NCBI RefSeq assembly: GCF_001039355.2
Contig: NW_019773592.1
Location: 534,800-598,799 of the forward strand
Direction of reading: 5' to 3'
DNA length: 64,000 nucleotides
Source: Lingula anatina
Taxonomy: Eukaryota > Brachiopoda > Lingulata > Lingulida > Lingulidae
Shown: positions 10,200-20,335 of the stretch, one piece after another
How positions within the stretch are numbered: position 1 is the stretch's first letter
How the letters are laid out: every line of letters begins with the position of its first letter
Translations under genes and position numbers: made by a program
Notes under the pieces: model-generated
Told to the model about the DNA's origin: nothing
Seen by the model: the letters and a program-made list of their open reading frames with translations, nothing else
Databases searched by the model: none

Positions 10200-12475
10200 G
10201 AAAAAAAAAATGTGATAAACCGAAATCATATATATGAATTTGAAAGGCTATCGTATTTTACATTTGGTTATTAAAAAAAAGGCTGAAAAGGACATCGTAA
10301 AATTAATAATAAAAAATAAATACCTATATTAACTAATAAACATAAGGTAAATAAATTTATAAAGATGTCATAAAATATTAACTTTTTTCTTGACAGTTTC
10401 TTTGTTTTTACTTGTTTTTCCTTCATCATGCACATTGTGCACTTAAGACAACTAAATACATGTGATGCACTTACATGTAGCGTGAGTTGTGTTTCCCCAT
10501 GACGTCCGTCTCTATGACATTTTCTTTGTCACGCACCAAATTCGTTTGAAGTACCGATAAAATGGAGCGCTTAAAATTCATGACATTTGTATTTCCTAAA
10601 ACAAATTAGGGGAGTTCAGTGCAGGTTTAGATGTATCAGATGTATAAATAAAGATAAACTAACTTGCTTTTAAACTTTTAAACGATGCTTTTAAACGATG
10701 TGACATGGTCATCCAATTACTATAAGATTTACAGCGCATGCTATATTTTGGTGAGCATGATATTATGAAGAAAATGTCCATCAGAGAGCAAAGGCACATG
10801 CACCCATCCCAATATTTCCGAGAGTACTTTTTAAATTTTAACACAAGTTTTATTTAGGTTGAGGTATGCGACGTATGGAAAATCTAAGAAAAAATTGTCC
10901 CCGTTTGCCGTCTTACCTAAATCTTTCTTGGTAAACCGCGCCTCGGCAATAGTTCCGTTCCCCAGTTGAACAAACCAGGTAGGCTGGTCATACAGGTCGT
11001 CAGCAGACAGGGGAGCCTCGGACTGGGAAGTCGTCCTATTGAAATGGGCATGAAAATGTATATACAGTACAGTCCCACGCATGCATCGAACTTAATGAAA
11101 ATAATTGTAATTTACTTATTATTTTGACTATTGTGATACAGCACATCATGTAAAGTAAAATGGTCCTCACCCATTTCCCTTAATAACTTGCACAAACACA
11201 TTGTGCATAAACATAAGGAAGGACGATGCATTCTTATCAAGGTAGTTTCCAAAGCCATCTGGAAAACAACCAGTGCATCAACATATTTTACTTTCACGTG
11301 CTACTGCTTGAAGTGTTTTACAATAACGGTGATCTTTAACAAATGCATGTGATTAGTTAACCTGTGCGTCAGATAATTAGCTATTGATTTATTACCATTG
11401 ACAAGTATCTTATAAAGTAAATTAGGTAAACGAAAAAAAAAAACATGTACGTGCATCAACTCAGCGGTCGGTTTATCAAACAATGTCACAAAGACTGAGG
11501 GGGTGAAAAAAAGAGTTATTGATAAAGAACAAATTAAATAAGAAAAAAAAAATAAATAGAGATAAATGCAGCAAATTATACCAAATACCTCCAATATACT
11601 CCACATCTACATCAGCGGAGATGTGGAATATTTCTTCTGCTGGTCCAAACAGTTTGGCCTTGCTTTTATAGTTGTAATGGAGAGTTGTTTCCTGGAAATG
11701 CAATAACGTTAGCGTTACTTATTTTTTGCATTTTGGTTTACTTATTACATTTTCCAGGGTTAATAGTTCTATAGAGTCCAGGGGAGGATTGAGGCTGTCT
11801 TCTGGGTCTTCCGGAAGACTGTCAGATTTTTAAGTTTACATTGACGGGTATCGATTTTTTTCTGTCGGAAGACGGTCATAAGTGGAGGATAGATCAACAA
11901 AGATTAAAAGGAAGACTGTCATTAAATATCTCTAGATCCGCCCCTGGAGTCTAAAGATGATTGAAACCTGTGGTAAAGGGGGCTAAAACGTTATATTATA
12001 TATACTCACTAAGGTTCAGAAGGTGCATAGACTTGAATGTGGGATCTAGCTGTGTTAGGAATATCTTACTGGTATTGATTCTGAATTATTGATAACATCT
12101 ACTATTATTGATAAATGAATATATACCAGCGCCGTGTATGAGAGTATAATTGTATTTATATAATACAAGAAATGTTACTTAATGGTTTTGTCATCCCGGT
12201 ACGTTAAAAGTTGTGCTAGCCAAGTTGTGTTAGCCCAGCTCATCCAAAAAAGACAACTAACATTACAAGAATTAATAAAAATAAATAAATAAACAAACAA
12301 ACAGACAAATAAATAAATAATAGTGTGCGGTTCACGAGACTATTAGTACTCTTACATGTAAATCAGCCTTAGGCAGTGTGGACGAATCTTTCGACACGTA
12401 GTCCTCCTCGCCCTGGCATAAGGTTGACAGCACCAGAGCGACAACAAGGTACAGATAAATAATAATGAACCTCAT
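4278..12475 (-). CDS. Secreted large lipid-transfer/vitellogenin-N domain protein, 13 coding exons
   Basis: Exons joined on the minus strand: 12475-12356, 11691-11589, 11258-11171, 11035-10917, 10595-10475, 10084-9892, 9456-9273, 8140-8030, 7796-7675, 7200-7114, 6856-5528, 5144-4965, 4385-4278. This gives 2865 nt, 954 residues plus TAA. All 12 introns are GT-AG and phases match across every junction. Residues 1-22 form a signal peptide (MRFIIIYLYLVVALVLS). Residues about 45-300 match the N-terminal beta-barrel of the vitellogenin/apolipophorin/MTP family, with the typical block VMNFKRSILSVLQTN. Residues about 330-640 resemble the family helical domain, including ALEAIGNFGDNRL. RTKR at 658-661 is a furin-type site, as in family members that are cleaved. 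The remainder has two KVYGK blocks (about 731 and 769) and a basic Trp-rich tail. By family it should bind or carry lipid outside the cell or in the secretory pathway. At 954 residues it is close to MTP in length, but its C-terminus does not look like MTP, and no vWD module is present. Confidence 0.85.
4498..4520. repeat. T10-G13 homopolymer junction
   Basis: Ten T followed by thirteen G. A similar T/G junction occurs near 16378-16401. Confidence 0.9.
4613..4645. repeat. (GT)n microsatellite
   Basis: GT dinucleotide run with one interruption. It produces the Val/Cys-rich spurious open frame here. Confidence 0.9.
4965..5144 (-). CDS. Lipid-transfer gene, coding exon 12
   Basis: 180 nt, 60 codons, acceptor TTGATTCCAG, donor GTAAGT. 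Reads ALARGGIDIGVTLNYLVEGE, then GKLYPGLCFSFYHGYDP and ends KIKSWRFW. It continues the beta-rich C-terminal region in phase 0. Confidence 0.83.
5528..6856 (-). CDS. Lipid-transfer gene, large coding exon 11
   Basis: 1329 nt, 443 whole codons between acceptor TTTATTTTAG and donor GTAAGTA. It starts TLSSLVQYHPLSADQKQELV. Its first half is a run of amphipathic helices of the family helical domain. RTKR (residues 658-661) follows NST. The second half is basic and Tyr-rich (GRNRRRRYCKVYGKS, then YLKVYGKTVVNV) and beta-strand-like (FIYVAKISVTITLAPRVDFR), with a Cys cluster CDRSYDPCSHC. The open frame runs on a few codons into the intron, so the natural frame stop at 5489 is not the protein end. Confidence 0.9.
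7114..7200 (-). CDS. Lipid-transfer gene, coding exon 10
   Basis: 87 nt, 29 whole codons, acceptor CCATTTCAG, donor GTAATG. Reads MVARCSTNWEICKEILDLYI then TAGGKEAEK. Helical domain. Confidence 0.82.
7675..7796 (-). CDS. Lipid-transfer gene, coding exon 9
   Basis: 122 nt, acceptor TTTTTTTTCAG, donor GTTTGC (a weaker donor). Reads LHEVNEILSLENELGMPHNN then ATSAAANKPALVKQLIQATK, ends in phase 0. Contains sequon NAT. Confidence 0.82.
8030..8140 (-). CDS. Lipid-transfer gene, coding exon 8
   Basis: 111 nt, acceptor CCTATTTCAG, donor GTATGT. Reads VSGVYQRWTILRRKFDEEDK then LGQAVTNFMKDPTDPSK. Start of the helical domain. The intron before it (9272-8141) holds the 555-bp inverted-repeat element and a TA microsatellite. 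Confidence 0.82.
8318..8376. repeat. (TA)n microsatellite in a lipid-transfer intron
   Basis: Three blocks of TATATA separated by AAACT, just before the 555-bp inverted-repeat element in the same intron. Confidence 0.9.
8769..8777 (+). promoter_or_regulatory. TATA box inside the 555-bp transposon
   Basis: GAGTATAAAAGGCGTG on the plus strand, upstream of the small basic ORF. Confidence 0.4.
8879..8956 (+). pseudogene. Small basic ORF start inside the 555-bp transposon
   Basis: Encodes MPPRERSLESRKKGGGKREK then GPYGRL and stops inside the right terminal repeat. It lies about 110 nt after a TATAAAAG motif, so the layout is promoter, leader, start codon, then the element end. This looks like the 5' end of a longer element gene whose body was deleted. 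Function not recognised. Confidence 0.35.
9273..9456 (-). CDS. Lipid-transfer gene, coding exon 7
   Basis: 184 nt, acceptor TTCCTCCAG, donor GTAAGTG. Reads DESISPEEGGNIDLGAYLTS then NVTFTLTLRKHVKRSVEGVQ and RMEAAVSARFHKRSLVGQYD. Fits the amphipathic strands at the end of the N-terminal barrel. Confidence 0.83.
9892..10084 (-). CDS. Lipid-transfer gene, coding exon 6
   Basis: 193 nt, acceptor ATCCTAG, donor GTAGGT, ends in phase 0. Reads STELQFGEIEIKKHFSSKDI then an acidic stretch DNTDLDTDEVDIETDEV and GGILTSVAGHVQVFDKPEDQ. The acidic loop looks lineage-specific. Confidence 0.83.
10162..10196. repeat. (CA)n microsatellite
   Basis: About 17 CA units in the intron between exons 5 and 6 of the lipid-transfer gene. 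Confidence 0.95.
10475..10595 (-). CDS. Lipid-transfer gene, coding exon 5
   Basis: 121 nt, acceptor TTGTTTTAG, donor GTAAGT. Encodes NTNVMNFKRSILSVLQTNL, matching the most conserved signature of the vitellogenin-N barrel (V.N.KRGILS.LQ), then VRDKENVIETDVMGKHNSRY. Confidence 0.9.
10917..11035 (-). CDS. Lipid-transfer gene, coding exon 4
   Basis: 119 nt between acceptor TTTCAATAG and donor GTAAGA. Reads GTTSQSEAPLSADDLYDQPT, then WFVQLGNGTIAEARFTKKDL. In the family this segment (FxLxNGxIxEVxF...) leads into the conserved helix that precedes the LLxxLQ motif. Confidence 0.87.
11171..11258 (-). CDS. Lipid-transfer gene, coding exon 3
   Basis: 88 nt. Reads DGFGNYLDKNASSFLMFMHN then VFVQVIKGN in the frame left by exon 2. 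Acceptor TTTCCAG, donor GTGAGG. Contains the N-glycosylation sequon NAS. Confidence 0.85.
11589..11691 (-). CDS. Lipid-transfer gene, coding exon 2
   Basis: Acceptor ATTTCCAG at 11692. Begins ETTLHYNYKSKAKLFGP and ends phase 1 at donor GTATTT. The YNYKSKA...FHISADVDVEYIG pattern is the usual first beta-strands of the vitellogenin-N barrel. Length 103 nt. Confidence 0.85.
11779..11946. mobile_element. hAT5-like MITE, copy 1
   Basis: 168 bp, starts CAGGGGAGGATTGAGGC and ends ATCCGCCCCTG. Direct GAGTC on both sides (11774-11778 and 11947-11951). Located in the first coding intron of the lipid-transfer gene. Same family as 30682-30849 and 37550-37718. Confidence 0.85.
12356..12475 (-). CDS. Lipid-transfer gene, coding exon 1 (signal peptide)
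   Basis: ATG at 12475-12473 starts 40 whole codons ending DLH before donor GTAAGAG at 12355. A hydrophobic stretch (FIIIYLYLVVALVLSTLC) is followed by acidic GEEDY, a normal signal peptide with cleavage near residue 22. An acceptor-like CCTTTCAG ends at 12524, so this exon probably starts at 12523 with 48 nt of untranslated leader. Confidence 0.85.
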
Positions 12476-12523
12476 TTTCTTGATAAACACGTATCTTGGG
12501 AAGTTAAAAATGTGGGGTATTAA

Positions 12524-14075
12524 CTGAAAGGGAATGCAACATATATTAGAATATATTGTACGACATTAACACGAAGATAATATAAAACGCACAAAAGTTA
12601 TTACTTAACATTTGTACTATGATGTTTTGAAATGTTTTGCGAGTCATTAGAGAGCGTCCGTTAAGATGAAGACACATCTTTACGCATGAAATCGTATAAG
12701 GACATTTGTTTGCCCTTATCTAATATACATGCAGTGAAACACAAGTACTGATAAGATCTCTAATATTTTAATACATTACGTTTGATAGTGAAATACCTTA
12801 ATACCTAAGTACCTAAAAGAAAACTTACATTTTGTTTTTTAAACAAATAACCAGGTTCTGAACTACTATTGATTGGGCCCCAAATTTTACATCACTTATT
12901 TCAAAGACAAAATATTAAAAAGCTTGCAAAAATTGTGCTGATAATTGTGTATTTTATGGGGTATCATATTTTGTAAATTATTAATGAACAATTTCAATGC
13001 TCAGAATTACACCCGATTTTAATAATAATTAAATTAATCATTACTAAAATAATATAATAACAATGGCTCTTTTCACCAACTTAACACGACTTTATTTATA
13101 CTCTCTTACCTGCATATTTACTCATATTCTTTGCAACTCCCTTTGGGTGATCATAAAAATCTTCCATTCTATTTTGTCAATCACCTATTCAATATTACCT
13201 TGCTATGAAATCTCTGGAGCACGTGCCTACGTCTTTTACAATTAAATATTAAACATATTATTTCTATTACCTCATACTCTAAAACTTCCCGAAGTAGAAT
13301 TCGCATCTGTTTCGCGTCACGGGAGAGTGCTCTTTGATTGTAGAATTAAATAATCAACCGAGGCCATGACCCTGACAGTTTTCATTCTTGGAAAAAATTC
13401 ACGCGTTGATTTTTAAGGATATTTAACGTGTGCTCCGTAACTTGCTGTATCTTTATTCATTTGTATTTGATTACAGCTAGGTTACAGTGACAAAACAGTG
13501 AGGTGTAACCTTTTAACTTTTAACAACGGCAACAGAAGCAACCAACAACAATAAAATAATCATGGTTAAATGCCGATGGAGCAAAGACCTGCGATGTATA
13601 ACAGAATTGAAATAACTCATATTACTTAAACTACCTAAAAAAACAACGATATTTCATATACCGATAAGAAGCGAATCTCTGTCAATCCGTGTTGCAAGTG
13701 GCTGGAACCTTGTATCAGTTCGAGCAATATGATATTTACATTCAAAATACAGAATAAAACATATAATTTGGTTTTCCCTCGTTTAATTTGTAGATAGACC
13801 AAACTATGATCTTGATTAAAATTAATCGGATTTAATAAAATATCTAAAATTGTGGTTCCCATCACCGAACAACGACTTTCCACATAAAATACACAATTAA
13901 CAGCACGATTTAGCAAGCTTTTTTATGTTTTGTCTTTGAAATAAGACATGTAAAAGAAACAAGCAAACAAGCAACCGTTCGGACCACCATTCTTGTGAAA
14001 ATATTTTTTTAAATATTATAACAGTGATAATAAAGAATAAAAACAAATCAATAAAATACCGCGTTGTCCACTCAC
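12524..14075. other. Upstream stretch, probable first intron of the lipid-transfer gene
   Basis: AT-rich, no coding exon seen. Bounded by the donor at 14075 and the acceptor at 12524 on the minus strand. Confidence 0.4.
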
Positions 14076-14112
14076 CCATCTCAGACGTCTTCTTGCCCCA
14101 ACGGCTTCAAGA
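14076..14112 (-). other. Probable 5' untranslated exon of the lipid-transfer gene
   Basis: Lies just downstream of the TATA box and ends at a strong donor (GTGAGT). The matching acceptor is the pyrimidine-rich CATTCCCTTTCAG ending at 12524, giving a first intron of about 1.55 kb. The 5' boundary is only estimated from TATA spacing. Confidence 0.4.
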
Positions 14113-14137
14113 ACTAGTGCACTTTGCTATCCATTCG

Positions 14138-14144
14138 TTTTATA
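14138..14144 (-). promoter_or_regulatory. TATA box of the lipid-transfer gene promoter
   Basis: TATAAAA read on the minus strand (GTGTATAAAACG context). About 30 nt further on the minus strand (near 14112) lies a likely transcription start, followed by a splice donor GATGG|GTGAGTGG at 14075. Its job is inferred from position and strand. Confidence 0.5.
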
Positions 14145-16640
14145 CACTTCACAAAGAAATGTATTCACGTAACAGAGCCAACTTTCATTTTAATGACATA
14201 ATTAGTTTCCTTGTTTACTTCAACTGAAATTCATTTAAATTCAGTACATTAACGCTTTCTTTGAAAATGTTTCCCATGGACAGATTAACCCGCAGAATGA
14301 AAGGGCAACCTCCCATATCGAGGCAAAAGGAACGCAGCGGACCATGAATAAAACACAACCAGTTGCATGTTTACACAAAAACAAGCATACAAAACCTGTT
14401 TTAAACTTGTGGATGGAGAATATCCAATTTTTTTCTCACTAAAATACCATTTCTTGTTGAGCGCCCAGGTACGAAAAATACAAAATTTCCTCTTGGGAGA
14501 TTTATTCACATCATCATCAACGTTGGCTAAATGTAATACTTACTAAACAGATGCCTGTATGCGTGGTGCTGAGTTATTTGCAATTTACATAACATTTCAT
14601 GTTTTTTTTTGCTTCAAAGCGAAGTGTTGTTATTATTTGTTCGTGTATGCGTGATTATTTCTATTCTTATTCGTCATGACAAATTGAATTGAATTTCTTT
14701 ATGAAATATTTCAAACATAACATAAATAATCAATCGCTGCATGGAAATGTATAAAGGCAAATAATACTAGTACTGCCTTCAACCAAGTTTAATATGAACT
14801 TTATAGGTATACATTTTCATAATCACAAGGCCACTACTGGCGTGGTAATAGAATGATAAAATCTATTCAAACAATTTATATTGCGGGGCCAAGAGCAAGT
14901 GAAATAATCAGTAATCGATAATAATTCAATAATGCAACCGATATCAAATTTGAGGGTGAAAATAAACAGCTGAATTTACTGTAATTCATCCAAGTTTATT
15001 AATGTGTTCTTCGTAAATGTTTTCCCTGTAATAGCTATTTTAGTATTTCTTCTCCCTCATTAGAAAATCAAGTAAATGTAAATTTGTAAATTGATGTTAA
15101 TCAGTGACCACATGAATGCTTTTCTAGTTTCGTTGTAATATGCAATACCCGCATGGTGATTATTCACCAGTGTTTGAAATTTCAAATTGCTAGCGAGAGA
15201 GAGAAATGGGAGGTTTGAAGACTGCAGTCATGTAATGCCGCACTTGCTACATATTTGACACTTTATAATAATATTTCAGTTTCAAATTTATGTCTAGGTA
15301 AAACTGTGTCATTTACTTCTACTAAGTATATCTATGTGAATTATGAAAATAGATAAATCAAATGTGTATTCAGGTGTGTCAATAACGGGTAACCGACTGC
15401 CTTGCCTGAAGCACTGCTGCATTACACAATGCGTGGCGATTTCTTTGAACTGGTCTGACTATAATCAGAATGGCAGGGTATCTGTTTTCGGGGCGGAGTT
15501 CACATTGTACCAAAACTTCATCGATAGTCATCGATAGAAACCTTAACTAGAACAAATGCAATAGTATTTTAGATATAAATAATGCCTTTAATGGTTGTTG
15601 TATGACTTATAATCAGCCATGTATATAAATATTTCATTTAATTAGACGATTTCAATTAAATAGTTGGTGCCACAATTTCAGTGAATAGATAATTAAAAGT
15701 TATTAAAACAATATTTAAGCCATCGATTTCATTTATACGCTGGAGCAGTACGAAAAGATCAAAGAAAATGATAAAGAAAAATATATCATATTGAATTTCA
15801 AGTCTGTTGTACTAATGAGAAAATAAGTTTCTGGCACTGTTACGAAAGTCGCAAGACCACGTGCAACAATTAGCATTTTATTATATGAAATCAAGAAGGA
15901 AGTAGACCAAGTGACTTGATTCGTTAAATACGGAGTAATAATTTTTTTTCACGTACCAGAAATGCACCTTAATGATCATGGGTTAACATTATTCACAAAC
16001 TCCGTCTTTGTTTATTACCATATTTTCCTAAAAACAAGGTGCATTCCAAAATTTCAACCGCAATTCAATTTTGAATAAATGCAATAGAGGCATACAAACA
16101 AGTCATTTTGGCAAAAGTTAAAACTTGTGCGATCAATGAGATCTTGCGGTGTATACCCTATACACGGTCTACCATTACACTTTCATGTATCAACATAGTT
16201 CCAGACATAGTTTGGTGATAAAGGAAAGTGTTTAAATAACAGTTAACTCACGTATCCAAATCAATTGCGTTTATCATTCTGAACGATATGTTCATTGTTA
16301 TGGGCTGGGCGAAATGGTATAATAGCATAATATTTAAGTTCGCTTTCAGTGCGAAATAAGCCTAGGTTCATCACAATTTTTTTTTTTTTGGGGGGGGGGG
16401 GTACCACCTTGTGCAAACAGTCATGCTTTACATATTTTGTTGAACTCCAACTTACACGAGTTATGTTCATCATACCGTGGTTGACTGTGTGGAGTGGGGT
16501 TTGTGTGGACTGAGTAAAGAGTGCAAATGAATATATTCCATTTCTTTAAAAAACAGGTATCAGTCAATAGTCATAGTCAATAGTCACAATCAATTTATAT
16601 GTTTACAGAGAATATTCTTGCCGTTATGACACTTCATAAG
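14145..16640. other. Gene-free stretch
   Basis: AT-rich with no exon I can support. Holds a T/G homopolymer junction near 16378-16401 and short AGTCAATAGTCA direct repeats near 16562-16592. Confidence 0.45.
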
Positions 16641-16689
16641 CGACAAAATGCTTATTCGCCCTCGTTCAAATTATTTTATGAGACACGCA

Positions 16690-17178
16690 TGTAAATGTAT
16701 ATCTGTAGCTGGAGGAGGTGGTTCTGTACATGTTTGGGGTGCCATTTGCAGCAATGGCATTTACCCATTGGTTTCTCTGGATGAAAACCTTAACGCTGCC
16801 AGATACAGAGACATTCTCCAGGAGAACCTGGATCCATTCGCAAGAGGGATATATAGAGACAATTTTACATTGCAACATGACAATGCAACTCAACACACAG
16901 CCCGCTTAATTGCAGACTTTATCCGACAAAACAACATTCAGCTGATGCCACAGCCAGCAAGAAGCCCAGATGCAAACCCAATTGAGCACATGTGGGACGA
17001 ACTTGGTCGTGCTATTTAGAGGAGAAACCCTCCCCCTGCAAATCTAGATGACCTGCGAGATGCCCTTCAAGATGAATGGACCAGAATTCCTCTCCAAAGA
17101 GCTGTGACTCTAGTTCACAGTATGCCACGCCGTTTGGCGGCCATTATCCAAGCTCAGGGTGGGTATACCAGCTATTGA
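16690..17178 (+). pseudogene. Tc1/mariner-type transposase, C-terminal half, nonsense codon
   Basis: The frame reads GGGGSVHVWGAICSNGIYPL, then LQHDNATQHTARLIADFIRQ and PARSPDANPIEHMWDELGRA. These are the typical GGGSVMVWG, HDNA.xH and SPDLNPIEN(L)W blocks of Tc1-like DDE transposases. They include the second catalytic Asp (HDN) and the third catalytic residue position (NPIE). A TAG at 17017-17019 interrupts it. The same frame then continues RRNPPPANLDDLRDALQDEW to a TGA at 17176-17178, as expected for the family tail. The DNA-binding half and first Asp are missing upstream, and I see no clear terminal repeats. A dead fragment. Confidence 0.88.
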
Positions 17179-18948
17179 GATTAATAATGAACTCTGAAGA
17201 TGTTTCTTGACAATTTCCCCTAATTTCATATTAATTGTCAATCACAGTATAAATTTATGTTTAATTTTTCACTTGGTACTGTTATGTAAAAAATGTACTC
17301 TTTTGGGGGGCATGAGAAAAAAAAACCTAAATAAATTAACGCTTTTTTCACATTTGCATTGGTTGTTTCTCCTTGACTTAACCAATCCTCCAGCTTCACG
17401 TATCTAACAATATAAACAGTTTTAATTAGGTACTATCAATAATAATGAAAGAAACAGGGCGATATGCATCCCATAATTTCCGTGTACCAACCATTCTGGG
17501 CAAGAGTGTATTTCTTTGAAGATAAGATAGATCCAGCATCATTGTCCATTGGCATGCAATACTCGTGGGATATATATTTCCTCTTTATAGTCTCATATTG
17601 TTTGCACGGTAACTATGGCAATGAACAAAACAGGAAGTATGCACGACAATCATTACTAAAATACATCCTGTAAAAGAGCACTACATCGTATTGATCACAC
17701 AATTCCGATATAAGGCTAAACAAAGCGTTCCAATCTATACGAACCTGGTACCATATATCTCCAACATTGAACAAAGCACAAAAGTACATTTCCCTTGCTA
17801 ATAGGCTCGCTGCCATGCCTTTCCCGTGAGTTTGTTACCAATGTCAAAAGTGAAAACTTCTAACATTCAAGTGCACTAAAGCGTGAGATACATTCCAGGA
17901 ATGTTTTTTCAAACTTCGCTAAACAGTTCAACTGAACGTTAAAAACTCCATCACGTCGATACACATCAGCTAAAATAAGTGCCCGTTTCACAAATGAAAT
18001 GAAACTGTACAAGGGCTGACCAAACAATTTACATTAGAGACCAACTCCTTAACCATAATGCACTTTAGAAGTAATATTACTGGCTTTCAAAAACATTTGC
18101 GTGCACCAGATAAAATGGGAAATGCATTGCTGTTGCTTGCACGGGCTGTATAGGCGCAAAATAGAAACCTGAAAATAATTCATTATGTTAGGAAGGAAAT
18201 GACCCACTTATTTGAAAAAAGTGCTGTACTTCACTATATTCATTACTAAAACTCGGGAAATGCCACGAATTATGAAAATTAGTTACATCCTTATGGGATT
18301 TGTATAACGTCCGGCAACGACATTGTCTTAGAAAGGAAAATATCTGGAATTATGGATGGCGGAAGGTGGAAACATTCTGTTCACAGTATAAATCAATACA
18401 TATTTGCATTCATGGTGTATATTTAGACTGACTAACCCCCCACTGAAAAAACTACGGGGAGCAGACCCGTAACATAAAACTAACTCAATCACAATCAAAT
18501 TAGGCTTAAATCAAGTTGGAACAACATGACCTTTTCAAACGAACAAGATGAACACGCAGTTGTTTTAACTTTATTTCCCATCACAAGTAATGCGTGCTTG
18601 ATCCATCAGAAGTTGCTCAGTGATGTTGTAGCCTCTGCTCTTGAAATAGAGAAATTGGTCATTTACCATATAAATTAACACTTTCCTGAAATGTTACGTT
18701 TAATTATTGCCATTTTGTAAAGGTATTTTATGTACAGGGTGGCAATTGAGTTTGATGAGTGGCATTTTACCAAATGTCCAAGCTTTACATATCACCAAAA
18801 TGGAGATGAAAGTTGTTCGCGGAGCACCACGCTAGTTATAAAGTTATAAAACAACTGTGCTGATACTCAGGATGAAAAAAAAAACATTTTCCGATCATTC
18901 ACAACAATGGTCCAGCAAGATGTAGAAATCCTTTACACAAAATGCATC

Positions 18949-18950
18949 TA

Positions 18951-18990
<40 letters not shown>
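18949..18990. repeat. (CT)n microsatellite
   Basis: About 20 CT units, source of a spurious Ser/Leu-repeat open frame. Confidence 0.95.
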
Positions 18991-18993
<3 letters not shown>

Positions 18994-20072
18994 ACGTCTC
19001 TCTTGTGCATATTGGCTAGTGAATACAATTACTTAATCACAACCAGACAACATGTGCCAGAATGTTGGCAAAACAGTAAACAAGGTATCGGGCTTTTGAA
19101 AAGATGGTCGACCTTACAAGCCCAGTTTATTGCAAGAATGATCAACGACGCACCTTAAATAACACCGAAGATCGAATGTTAACTACAGGCGAAATAGCAG
19201 GGTAATGTGAAGCCGTCAATTCAATTCATCTTTTGGCCCATTATCTCACCTGAAAGTTGCCCAATTTGTGCCCGATGTGAGAGGTGTACATCGCAGTGGT
19301 TTAGACATGGATTAAAGGATAAAGTGGAGCTAATAGGCAAGGTTAATGGTAGAGGCGCGACCCTCTAGGCGACTGACGTCAAATGGGTTCCATTATTACA
19401 ATGGCGGACGCAGTGCCGTGATTAAAACACCCTCAAGGTATAAGTATTAGTGACCGAAAAGATTACCTTCTGCTCGCCGCTTTATTGGTATATTGGGAGG
19501 CAATACAGGATGTATAGGTCCCTAAAAGTGAAACCAGCCTTGTCATAAATATTACTTGGGTATACCAGAATTACAAGGTACAAACCTCCCACCTGTTCCA
19601 GCTCATTAGGTTGAAATACTTTTTTGCTTTCAATTTACAACATCTTGTTCTTAAAAATCTGGTATACATGAAATGAACAGACAACGTATCACAGAGCACG
19701 TTTAGTCGCACACGGACAGATAAGCCACAACTCAATTTTCTGTACTCTTCAATTTGCATTCCTTTGTGAAGAAAATTCCAGGATACTTAGAAACAGATGC
19801 AACATTTCAACAGACATGGACCCGAAAGGTTAAATTATTGGTACAGGCTTATATGACATGGAATGGTCACAGTTTCTGGACTACTTTTACATCACACATT
19901 GCTGTCACCGAACCAGATCAAAGACAGGCTAGATATATAGAGAATATTTATCAAAAAGCTGTTTACATGTTTATGTAACAGACAGCACTCGACGGAAGAA
20001 TTGCATAATAATTTTGGACAACATATTACATATCGTATCATCATAAAGAATGTGTTTTCGTGTCACACGTTT

Positions 20073-20335
20073 GCTAAATTGCACAGAAGGTCAATAACGT
20101 TATTATTGGCAGAGCAAGTCAAAAATAGAAACACTGACAGACATAATAAGATTATGCAAAGGTGTTTATTTTGTAACACGGTTTTGTAAATCAATCTTGT
20201 GAAATATGAGCTATCGTGACACGTGAGCTAAAGTTCGCAGAAAGTCAATAACGCTATTTCGGCAACGCAAACCCAAAATGGAAACATTGGCAAATAATGA
20301 AGAAATTATTCAACAGTTTTTTTGTTTTGTAACAT
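20073..20335. repeat. Diverged tandem duplication, period about 154 bp
   Basis: Unit one starts GCTAAATTGCACAGAAGGTC at 20073 and unit two GCTAAAGTTCGCAGAAAGTC at 20227. Both continue AATAACG, then a GAAACA(C/T)TG block, then TTTTGTAACA. Confidence 0.7.

Noticed and set aside
18734-18760. Solo TACAGGGTGGCAATTGAG, like a Tc1/mariner end
   Set aside because: No matching opposite end or transposase at a sensible distance; the transposase relic at 16690-17178 is too far away.
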